Of a DNA stretch of 9,241 bases, positions 1 through 5,111 are shown piece by piece. The position numbers and the translations under genes were made by a program. Under the pieces are notes generated by a model. That model was not told the origin of the DNA, ran no database searches, and saw only the letters and a list, made by a program, of their open reading frames with translations. Every line of letters starts with the position of its first letter. Position 1 is the first letter of the stretch. This DNA is from Patescibacteria group bacterium (GTDB lineage Bacteria > Patescibacteriota > Minisyncoccia > Sungbacterales > GWA2-42-14): assembly GCA_018971745.1 (NCBI GenBank), contig JAGXAD010000017.1, forward strand, positions 1 to 9,241. The letters are read 5' to 3'.

Positions 1-1
1 G

Positions 2-586
2 ATAAAACATCGTCTGCACGAACAATTTTCCGATAAAGTTATGCAAATTCACATAGACGGCCTGCCTAAAGATTTAGTTGGTGCTAAAGCGCTTTTCAAA
101 AAAGACCCGTTTGAATTTGAATACTGGGCGCTTGATTTGGTGAACGCAATGCCGGCGCAAAGCAAATCAAAGCAAAATATGCGCGGCGCGGATAAAGGCG
201 TTGACGGCATTATTACCTTCGTGAAAGACATTCAAAACGGAACATCAGCATACGGGAAAATTTTGGTGCAGGTCAAAGGCGGCGGCGTTCAGCGAAACGA
301 CATTGCGACCTTGAAGGGCGACATTGATCGGGAAAAAGCCGAAGGCGGATTGTTTCTTACCTTGGAGGAGCCGACCCGGCCGATGCGGGAAGAAGCAATC
401 AGCGCCGGGAAATATGCGGTGAGATACAGCAAGGAAGAATTTCCAAAAATAGAGATTATTACGATTAAAGATTTATTAACCGGACAGCGTCCTAAAATGC
501 CTTTGTGGTCAATGCCGTATTATAAAGAAGCAAAAAAAGTTGATTATAATCCGATGCAGGATCAAACCCGCATAGAATTTTTATGA
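2..586 (+). CDS. DNA methyltransferase with C-terminal Mrr-like nuclease domain (3' part only)
   Basis: This is the C-terminal end of a larger gene that begins before the window. The frame is open from base 2, and the residues before the ATG at 41 (reading RLHEQFSDKV) continue smoothly into the family pattern, so that ATG is internal. Numbered from 41, the domain has a conserved helix (FEFEYWAL, 24-31), then GADKGVDG with Asp55, then ILVQVKGG with Gln77 and Lys79. Together these make the D…QxK active site of Mrr_cat-type PD-(D/E)XK nucleases. The block 'LEEPTRPMREEAISAG' (108-123) is typical of the tail that follows beta-type (adenine-specific) site-specific DNA methyltransferases, from family knowledge. 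The methylase motifs themselves lie outside the window. The likely role is modification plus recognition or cleavage of foreign DNA. Whether the nuclease is active is inferred only from the retained residues. The gene ends in an ATGA overlap with holB, which suggests coupled translation. Confidence 0.82.
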   Translation: MKHRLHEQFSDKVMQIHIDGLPKDLVGAKALFKKDPFEFEYWALDLVNAMPAQSKSKQNMRGADKGVDGIITFVKDIQNGTSAYGKILVQVKGGGVQRNDIATLKGDIDREKAEGGLFLTLEEPTRPMREEAISAGKYAVRYSKEEFPKIEIITIKDLLTGQRPKMPLWSMPYYKEAKKVDYNPMQDQTRIEFL

Positions 587-1521
587 TTTTAGGCCATGAA
601 CGGCAAATTGCGTATTTGGATAAAGTGTTTCAGCGCGGCGCGGTTAGCCACGCGTATATTTTTGCGGGCCCCGCTCATGTTGGAAAAGGCGCGGTCGCGA
701 AAGAGTGGATGAAAAAGTTTTTTTGTTTGTCCGCCGAAGACGGAGTGAAGGCGGATGAGAAAGTTTGCGGCGCATGTTCCGCATGCAAACAGATTGACGC
801 AAATATATTTCCGGATGTTTCGTATGTTTCGCTCGGAAATCAGTTGACGGATAATCCAAAAACGGAAATTGGCATTGAAACCGCCCGGGAAATCAAGCGC
901 CGCGCCAGCGTTACTTCGTACAACGGAGGATACAAATTTTTTCTGATTGACGATGCGGAGTCGTTGAATGTTGAAGCGCAAAATACTTTGCTGAAAATTC
1001 TTGAGGAGCCAAGCGAGCGCACCGTATTTATTTTTTTGGTCGGGCATGTTTCAAATTTGCTTCCGACTATTGTTTCGCGATCAGCAGTGATTCCTTTTTT
1101 TTTGGTGCCTGATGCGGCAATGAGAAAATTTTTGGAATCGCAAAAAATTTCAAAACAAAAACAAGAGGAATTTTTGGCGCTTTCGCAGGGAACGCCGGGC
1201 CGTTTGATGTTATTACTGCGCGATAAGGATGCGTTGGCAGAAGCATCGGAATGGCTTAAAAAGGCGGAACATATTTTGGAGAGCGGACTTTTGGAATCAT
1301 TCCGCGCATCGGACGAACTTGCGTCTGATGATAAGATGCAAGAACAATTTTTCGCGTATTTTTTTCACGCGTTGCATAAAAAATTTCTTGCGGCGCCAAA
1401 GGAGCAAAAATCGCTGTGGCTTGAGAAAAACAAAAAAGCACTTGAATTATTTGCGTTGCACCGCCAAACTAATGTAAATTCCAAAATAATTTTTGACCAT
1501 ATGTTTTTGGCGTTGCGGTGA
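583..1521 (+). CDS. holB: DNA polymerase III clamp loader subunit delta'
   Basis: A 312-residue AAA+ protein of the delta'/DnaX type, which helps load the sliding clamp during replication. Visible landmarks are the N-terminal 'ILGHERQIAYL' start typical of delta', a P-loop GPAHVGKG (29-36), and a four-cysteine zinc module (C48, then C62, C65, C68). There is also a Walker B-like stretch FFLIDDAE (119-126), the box 'NTLLKILEEP' (134-143), and a sensor/arginine-finger motif SRS at 165-167, in place of the usual SRC. After Lys35 the P-loop has Gly where ATP-hydrolysing members have Thr or Ser, so this subunit is probably structural, as is common for delta'. The C-terminal third is the helical collar region and is poorly conserved. 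The start overlaps the upstream stop as ATGA. No Shine-Dalgarno is visible, so translation may be coupled to the methyltransferase-nuclease gene. A second DnaX paralogue is the alternative, but the short length and missing tau/gamma tail argue against it. Confidence 0.87.
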   Translation: MILGHERQIAYLDKVFQRGAVSHAYIFAGPAHVGKGAVAKEWMKKFFCLSAEDGVKADEKVCGACSACKQIDANIFPDVSYVSLGNQLTDNPKTEIGIETAREIKRRASVTSYNGGYKFFLIDDAESLNVEAQNTLLKILEEPSERTVFIFLVGHVSNLLPTIVSRSAVIPFFLVPDAAMRKFLESQKISKQKQEEFLALSQGTPGRLMLLLRDKDALAEASEWLKKAEHILESGLLESFRASDELASDDKMQEQFFAYFFHALHKKFLAAPKEQKSLWLEKNKKALELFALHRQTNVNSKIIFDHMFLALR

Positions 1522-1572
1522 TATCGCGCATCAGAGACACATTCAGTACAATCCAAACTAAACACTAAACAA

Positions 1573-1602
1573 AAAAGGGTGCGTGAACTCACGCGCCCTT
1601 TT
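1573..1602. terminator. Bidirectional hairpin terminator between convergent genes
   Basis: The arms AAAAGGGTGCGTGA (1573-1586) and TCACGCGCCCTTTT (1589-1602) pair along their whole length with one G-T wobble, leaving a very tight loop. The top strand ends in TTTT. On the bottom strand the A-run at 1571-1576 reads as six T's. The hairpin lies between the stop of holB and the convergent minus-strand gene, so it can end transcription from both sides. Confidence 0.85.
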
Positions 1603-1604
1603 GG

Positions 1605-1623
1605 TTGACGGAGGACCCGTCAA
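1605..1623. repeat. Second small hairpin at the end of the minus-strand gene
   Basis: TTGACGG (1605-1611) and CCGTCAA (1617-1623) are perfect inverted copies around a 5-base loop. The hairpin directly follows the stop codon of the minus-strand gene and sits 2 bases from the main terminator. On the plus strand it is followed by a T-rich stretch (TTATTTGTATTTT). It may be a back-up terminator or a 3'-end stabilising hairpin. This role is inferred from position. Confidence 0.45.
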
Positions 1624-1992
1624 TTATTTGTATTTTCCTGGGTCAATCGGAATCATGTTATCGTTATCGTCAAAATCATAGATTGGATAGAGTTCGAAAT
1701 TTAGCTTGCTGGGTTCGTCGGGGTTAAAATCAAAACCAAGGACGCGATAAAGACGAATAAGTCGGATACGACCTAAAGTGCTTCCGTCTTGCGCATCCGC
1801 AATGTTTCGCAAAATCCGGGAATAGTAGTTTTTGTCTTCTGAATTCCCAGTTTCGAGAACCTCTTCAATCGATCTTACGGGTTTTCCATCAAGATTAATG
1901 TTCTCGAACGAAAAGGTTGCGAATTCGTCGTGATGTTTGTCCCATGACCAAGAGGTGAATAGAACATACATTTTGTAGTCCGGTTTCGCCAT
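1624..1992 (-). CDS. Hypothetical acidic 122-residue protein
   Basis: I do not recognise this protein. It is small, soluble-looking and acidic, with no signal peptide or membrane segment. It starts MAKPDYKMYVLFTSW, has an aromatic- and His-rich stretch (SWSWDKHHDEF, about 15-25), a mid-region rich in charged and Arg residues (ILRNIADAQDGSTLGRIRLIRLYRV), and an acidic C-terminus with PIYDFDDNDN near 107-116. The reading frame is well supported by signals around it: an AAGGAGG-type ribosome-binding site 5 bases before the ATG, a near-perfect sigma70-type promoter further up, and a terminator just after the stop. It is therefore a single-gene transcription unit opposed to all its neighbours. Its strong Shine-Dalgarno is unlike every other gene here, which may mean high expression or acquisition from elsewhere (inference). 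No function is assigned. Confidence 0.82.
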   Translation of the reverse strand: MAKPDYKMYVLFTSWSWDKHHDEFATFSFENINLDGKPVRSIEEVLETGNSEDKNYYSRILRNIADAQDGSTLGRIRLIRLYRVLGFDFNPDEPSKLNFELYPIYDFDDNDNMIPIDPGKYK

Positions 1993-1997
1993 GGTAT

Positions 1998-2006
1998 TCC
2001 TCCTTT
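1998..2006 (-). promoter_or_regulatory. Strong Shine-Dalgarno for the 122-residue minus-strand gene
   Basis: On the minus strand the sequence reads AAAGGAGGA, followed by 5 bases (ATACC) and ATG. This is an almost full complement to the 16S rRNA 3' end and fixes the start at 1992. No other gene in the window has a comparable site. Confidence 0.85.
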
Positions 2007-2042
2007 GGGTGCGGTTGAATTTAGTGACAACGATCTATATCT

Positions 2043-2071
2043 ATAATAACAAATATAAATTTAAATGTCAA
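2043..2071 (-). promoter_or_regulatory. Near-consensus sigma70-type promoter, minus strand
   Basis: Read on the minus strand there is TTGACA (complement of 2066-2071), a 17-base AT-rich spacer, then TATTAT (complement of 2043-2048). The -35 is perfect and the -10 matches 5 of 6. The region upstream of the -35 (2072-2100) is AT-rich like an UP element. Transcription would start near 2036, giving a leader of about 44 bases for the 122-residue gene. A tandem ATCTAT pair (2033-2044) overlaps the predicted start site and might be a regulator site, but this is speculative. Confidence 0.75.
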
Positions 2072-2094
2072 TAGTAAAATATATCTCTATTTGT

Positions 2095-2100
2095 TAGTAT
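2095..2100 (+). promoter_or_regulatory. Possible -10 box giving a leaderless transcript of the beta-propeller gene
   Basis: TAGTAT ends 6 bases before the ATG at 2107, so transcription would start on or next to the start codon. No Shine-Dalgarno precedes the gene. No good -35 is visible. The AT-rich context makes chance matches easy, and an alternative TATAAT at 2042-2047 also reads on this strand. Confidence 0.25.
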
Positions 2101-2106
2101 TTTGAT

Positions 2107-3276
2107 ATGAAAGACAAAAAACACATTTTTATTATTATCGGAGTCATTGTTTTAGTACTCGTATTTGTCGGGTTGATTATTTTGCCTTTCTTTTTGTTCC
2201 GGAAAACTTCGGCAATACCGGCGCAACAGCAGCTGCAGGAGCAGCAAACCAACGAAGTTTCTTCAACGCAAACTATTGATGTTGGCATATTTAAGTCAGA
2301 AGACAACGGTCTGACATGGCAAGCAAAAAATACGAGCGCAGTTTCTGCGGAGTTTGCCAAACAGCAATCTTCCGGTACCGGTTTTGCAATTAATAATTTT
2401 GCAATAAGCGATCTTGCGTTTGACGAATCAAGTTCCACGATTATGTACTTAGGCACCAAAGGAGGCGGTTTGTGGAAAACGACAAATGGAGGGGACTTGT
2501 GGAAAAAATTGGACGATAAAAATCATGTTTTGGAATCCGGCGCCGATGTTTTGAAAATTGCGCTGAATCCGAATAATTCGCGCATGCTTTATATTGCCGT
2601 GTTCCAGCAAAATCGCGGCCGACTGCTCAAAAGCGAAGACGGAGGAGAATCGTTTCGTGAAGCGTATTTTACTCCGCTTGAGCGATACGGCGTATTTGAC
2701 GCGTTTGTTGATCGCGCAGGGCGCGTTTTTATTGCCACAGGACAGGGAGGATATTTGGAAAGCGATGACCAGGGATTTTCGTGGAGCGTCAAACGATGGT
2801 TTGCGGACGGCCTGCTTCGCGTGATTCGCGATCCGAATAATTCGCGCGTGCTCTACATACAATCCGCGCGTGCAAATTTGTTTCGGTCTTTGGATTACGG
2901 CGCGTCTTGGGCTGATATTACGCCGTCATTTAAGAGTTTTAAGGGCGCGCAGTCGCATCAGGTATTTTTTGTTGATCCGTCTTCATCGGCGTTGTATCTT
3001 GCGTCTGATTTCGGCTTGTTGCGTTCGGAAGATCGTGGTTTGAGTTTTAAGCCGGTGCCTTTGACTATTCCGCCGGAAGCCCTGCCCGTGCTTTCCGTGG
3101 CAAGCAGCCCGCAGAATAAAAATATGTTGTACATTTCCGCACTCAATCTGATGTATAAAAGCGCGGATTACGGCAAGTCGTGGTCTGTTTTGCGTCCGCC
3201 GGGCAATAAGCGCATTGTGATGTTGAAAATTCATCCTTTGCGTTCAAATGTTTTATTTGTTGTGGTAAGCGAGTGA
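2107..3276 (+). CDS. Membrane-anchored seven-Asp-box beta-propeller protein
   Basis: A 389-residue protein with one N-terminal membrane segment (about 6-31, strongly hydrophobic), a Gln/Glu-rich linker (40-48), and then a repeat domain facing outward. Seven Asp-box (BNR, sortilin/VPS10-like) motifs of the form S/T-x-D-x-G-x-S/T-W/F are visible: SEDNGLTW (64-71), TTNGGDLW (125-132), SEDGGESF (176-183), SDDQGFSW (219-226), SLDYGASW (261-268), SEDRGLSF (307-314) and SADYGKSW (352-359). Seven blades make a closed propeller. Each blade also carries a 'NxxxLYI' strand before the box; two of these repeat at DNA level (2567-2583 and 2831-2847 share 17 bases). Such propellers are usually binding or scaffold modules. 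There is no sialidase catalytic set (no FRIP motif), so I give no enzymatic role. The gene is 4 bases upstream of frr and probably co-transcribed with it. No Shine-Dalgarno is present. Confidence 0.85.
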   Translation: MKDKKHIFIIIGVIVLVLVFVGLIILPFFLFRKTSAIPAQQQLQEQQTNEVSSTQTIDVGIFKSEDNGLTWQAKNTSAVSAEFAKQQSSGTGFAINNFAISDLAFDESSSTIMYLGTKGGGLWKTTNGGDLWKKLDDKNHVLESGADVLKIALNPNNSRMLYIAVFQQNRGRLLKSEDGGESFREAYFTPLERYGVFDAFVDRAGRVFIATGQGGYLESDDQGFSWSVKRWFADGLLRVIRDPNNSRVLYIQSARANLFRSLDYGASWADITPSFKSFKGAQSHQVFFVDPSSSALYLASDFGLLRSEDRGLSFKPVPLTIPPEALPVLSVASSPQNKNMLYISALNLMYKSADYGKSWSVLRPPGNKRIVMLKIHPLRSNVLFVVVSE

Positions 3277-3280
3277 TAGT

Positions 3281-3826
3281 ATGTCAGAATTATTAAAACC
3301 AAATTTGGATAAAGTACTTGAGCACCTGAAAAGCGAATCAGCGGGTTTGCGCACCGGCAGGGCATCGCCGGCCTTGGTTGAGGATTTGGAAGTGGAATAT
3401 TACGGAGCAAAAACTTCCCTGAAAGCGATTGCTTCAATCGCGAGTCCGGAGCCACGACAAATCGTAATCCAGCCGTGGGATAAAAATGCGTTGGGTCCGA
3501 TTCAGAAAGCGATTCAAATGTCGCCACTTGGCATTAATCCGATTGCGGATAAAGACATGATACGGCTCGTAATTCCGCCGCTCACCGAGGAGCGCAGGAA
3601 AGAATTGATAAAATTGCTGGGGCGCCATCTGGAAGACGCGCGTATTCAAGTGCGGAGAGAGCGCGAGGACGCGTTGAAAACGGTTGACGCTTTAGAAAAA
3701 GCAAAAGAAATTTCCGAGGACGAAAAATTCCGCCGCAAATCCGAAGTCCAGAAAATCGTTGACGATGCAAACAAAAAAATTGAAGAACTCGGTTCCGCGA
3801 AAGAAAAAGAAATTATGACCGTTTGA
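3281..3826 (+). CDS. frr: Ribosome recycling factor
   Basis: A 181-residue protein, close to the usual length of about 185. Together with EF-G it splits the 70S ribosome after termination. The family's landmarks are clear: TGRASP (25-30) followed by EVEYYG (37-42), the hinge and domain II, PPLTEERRK (99-107), the Arg-rich helix VRREREDA (124-131) that matches the functionally important Arg region of E. coli RRF, and KEISEDE (142-148) in the long C-terminal helix. The three-helix domain I (about 1-30 plus 105-181) and the beta domain II (31-104) are both complete. The start at 3281 is 4 bases after the upstream stop. No Shine-Dalgarno is seen. In many bacteria frr is followed by uppS, cdsA, dxr and rseP; here rseP follows directly, after an inverted-repeat element. 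Confidence 0.97.
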   Translation: MSELLKPNLDKVLEHLKSESAGLRTGRASPALVEDLEVEYYGAKTSLKAIASIASPEPRQIVIQPWDKNALGPIQKAIQMSPLGINPIADKDMIRLVIPPLTEERRKELIKLLGRHLEDARIQVRREREDALKTVDALEKAKEISEDEKFRRKSEVQKIVDDANKKIEELGSAKEKEIMTV

Positions 3827-3911
3827 ATTTGGTTTGTGAAAAATTATCGCATTGCAGGCATTTTTTGCCACCGCCTCCATTTTTGCTTTTTACATTATTG
3901 ATTCCACCGCC

Positions 3912-3930
3912 CTTTTGCTCCTCGCAAAAG
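3912..3930. repeat. Hairpin A inside the nested element
   Basis: CTTTTGC (3912-3918) and GCAAAAG (3924-3930) are perfect inverted copies around the 5-base loop TCCTC. Confidence 0.6.
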
Positions 3931-3934
3931 CCCG

Positions 3935-3955
3935 GGGTTGTCCCCCGGACAACCC
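3935..3955. repeat. Hairpin B inside the nested element, GC-rich
   Basis: GGGTTGTCC (3935-3943) and GGACAACCC (3947-3955) form a perfect 9-bp stem with a CCC loop. It is the strongest hairpin within the element. The adjacent CGGGGT (3933-3938) can alternatively pair with ACCCCG (3968-3973), which would enclose hairpin C and part of B. Confidence 0.75.
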
Positions 3956-3969
3956 GTCGCTGAGGCGAC
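3956..3969. repeat. Hairpin C inside the nested element
   Basis: GTCGC (3956-3960) and GCGAC (3965-3969) pair around the loop TGAG. It directly abuts hairpin B with no spacer, so B and C could stack coaxially in RNA or single-stranded DNA. Confidence 0.55.
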
Positions 3970-4010
3970 CCCGAGTGACAAAAAATGCTTGCAATGCGAT
4001 TAAACTATTC

Positions 4011-5099
4011 ATGCTTACCGCAATTGTTTTCATTGTTGCACTTGGGATTTTGGTACTCGTTCACGAATTCGGGCATTTTTGGGTTGCGCGAAAATTTGGG
4101 ATTCGTGTTGAAGAATTTGGGTTTGGTTTCCCGCCGCGCCTTGCCGAGATAACGAAACACGGAGTCAGGTATTCGTTTAATCTTTTGCCGCTTGGCGGTT
4201 TCGTAAAAATTTTTGGCGAGCAGGGCGAGGAAGAAAATAATCCTTTCAGTTTTGCGTCGCGGCCCGCATGGCAACGGTTTTCGGTCTTGGTTGCAGGAGT
4301 TTTAATGAATGTTTTGCTTGCGTGGTTTTTATTTTCGTTGGTTGCGGGAATTGGCACGCCAACCGCGGTTGATTCGCCGGCCGATGCCGCTGGCGTTCAA
4401 AATCTTCGCGTTGCCATTGTCGGCGTAGCCCCGCAATCTCCGGCCGATCATGCCGGGCTTCGTTTCGGCGACGCGATTCTGCGGCTTGGCACTCCGGATA
4501 ACACGGAGGCGTTATCGTCAATTACGGTTGATGGCGTGCAGAAATTTACCGATGCGCATGCGGGCAAAGAAATTTTAATAACGGTTCTTCGCGGTAAAGA
4601 AGAAAAAAATTTTTTGGTTCTTGCGAGAAAAAATCCGTCGCAGAACGAAGGGGCAATGGGTATTATGCTTTCGTGGGTCGGCATTGCGCGCAGTTCGTGG
4701 TTTGCGGCGCCGGTTGAAGGATTGAAGCATCTTTGGTCAAGTTTTCTTGAAACCGTTTTGGGGCTTTATTATCTTTTTTATGATTTATTCACGACCGGCC
4801 GTTTTCAGGGAGACATATCCGGGCCGGTCGGGATTTTTATGTTGTCCGGGGAAGTATGGACGCTTGGCATCAGTTATTTTTTGCAGCTTATCGGAATTTT
4901 GTCTTTGAATCTCGCAATTTTGAACGCGTTGCCGTTTCCTGCGCTTGACGGGGGCAGAATGTTTTTTTTGGCAATTGAAAAAATAAAAGGTTCAAAAGTG
5001 GACCAGTCCGTGGAACACGCGATTCATACCGTCGGATTTATTTTGCTGATTATGCTGATGGTTGCGATAACCTATCGGGACATCGCTCGGCTTTTTTAG
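4011..5099 (+). CDS. rseP: RseP-type site-2 intramembrane zinc metalloprotease (M50)
   Basis: A 362-residue membrane protease that cuts substrates within the cytoplasmic membrane. In model bacteria this releases anti-sigma factors or clears signal-peptide remnants. The zinc motif HEFGH is at 18-22 in the first membrane segment, followed by 'FWVARKFGIRVEEFGFGF'. NLLPLGGFVKIFGE is at 57-70. A second membrane segment spans about 90-113. One PDZ domain covers about 130-205, with SPADHAGLRFGDAI at 143-156. SGPVGI is at 270-275, and NALPFPALDGG at 305-315 contains the third zinc ligand Asp313. A last membrane segment spans about 340-355. I chose ATG 4011 because the family starts right at this hydrophobic segment. 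The frame stays open back to a TTG at 3852, but that stretch lies inside the inverted-repeat element. No Shine-Dalgarno is present. It sits among exported proteins, which are potential substrates. Confidence 0.95.
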   Translation: MLTAIVFIVALGILVLVHEFGHFWVARKFGIRVEEFGFGFPPRLAEITKHGVRYSFNLLPLGGFVKIFGEQGEEENNPFSFASRPAWQRFSVLVAGVLMNVLLAWFLFSLVAGIGTPTAVDSPADAAGVQNLRVAIVGVAPQSPADHAGLRFGDAILRLGTPDNTEALSSITVDGVQKFTDAHAGKEILITVLRGKEEKNFLVLARKNPSQNEGAMGIMLSWVGIARSSWFAAPVEGLKHLWSSFLETVLGLYYLFYDLFTTGRFQGDISGPVGIFMLSGEVWTLGISYFLQLIGILSLNLAILNALPFPALDGGRMFFLAIEKIKGSKVDQSVEHAIHTVGFILLIMLMVAITYRDIARLF

Positions 5100-5105
5100 T
5101 ACAAT
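5077..5105 (+). promoter_or_regulatory. Possible promoter overlapping the end of rseP
   Basis: GGGACA (5077-5082, 4 of 6 to consensus) is followed after 17 bases by TACAAT (5100-5105, 5 of 6). The -10 ends 6 bases before the ATG at 5112, so the transcript of the dockerin gene would be leaderless or nearly so. This fits the absence of a Shine-Dalgarno. Confidence 0.4.
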
Positions 5106-5111
5106 AAATAT

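Larger units (their letters stand above)
3846..4000. repeat. 155-bp nested inverted-repeat element between frr and rseP
   Basis: The ends are 22-base inverted copies with one mismatch. The left arm is 3846-3867 (begins ATCGCATTGCAGGC, ends TTTTTTG). The right arm is 3979-4000 (begins CAAAAAATGC, ends TTGCAATGCGAT). Inside lie three further perfect hairpins in a row (3912-3930, 3935-3955, 3956-3969). A TTA triplet flanks a 21-base version of the arms on both sides (3844-3846 and 4000-4002), which could be a target duplication but may be chance. The element fills nearly the whole frr-rseP gap. It codes for no recognisable protein and resembles a MITE- or REP-type repeat. Because it folds strongly when transcribed, it could also attenuate rseP or end frr mRNA. 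Mobility and regulation are inferred only from structure; a genome-wide copy search would decide. Confidence 0.75.

Noticed and set aside
41..43. ATG at 41 as the true start of the nuclease gene
   Set aside because: The frame is open to the window edge, and the residues upstream fit the methyltransferase family sequence, so this Met is internal.
589..1047. 152-codon minus-strand open frame opposite holB
   Set aside because: The plus strand carries the full delta' motif set. The antisense product shows no domain and is Asn/Arg-rich by codon reflection.
2567..2847. 17-base direct repeat as a recombination site
   Set aside because: The two copies encode the same blade motif (NNSR…LY) at equivalent positions in the propeller, so they reflect internal protein repeats.
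2107..3276. Sialidase or glycosyl hydrolase
   Set aside because: Asp boxes are present, but the FRIP motif and the catalytic Arg/Asp/Tyr set are not visible, so only a propeller fold is supported.
3846..4000. Integron attC site or CRISPR remnant
   Set aside because: The hairpins lack the RYYYAAC/GTTRRRY core sites at the ends, there is no repeat-spacer periodicity, and no integrase or cas gene is in view.
3852..4010. N-terminal extension of RseP from a TTG at 3852
   Set aside because: It is in frame and open, but lies entirely within the inverted-repeat element, and M50 proteases of this type begin directly at the hydrophobic HExxH helix encoded from 4011.
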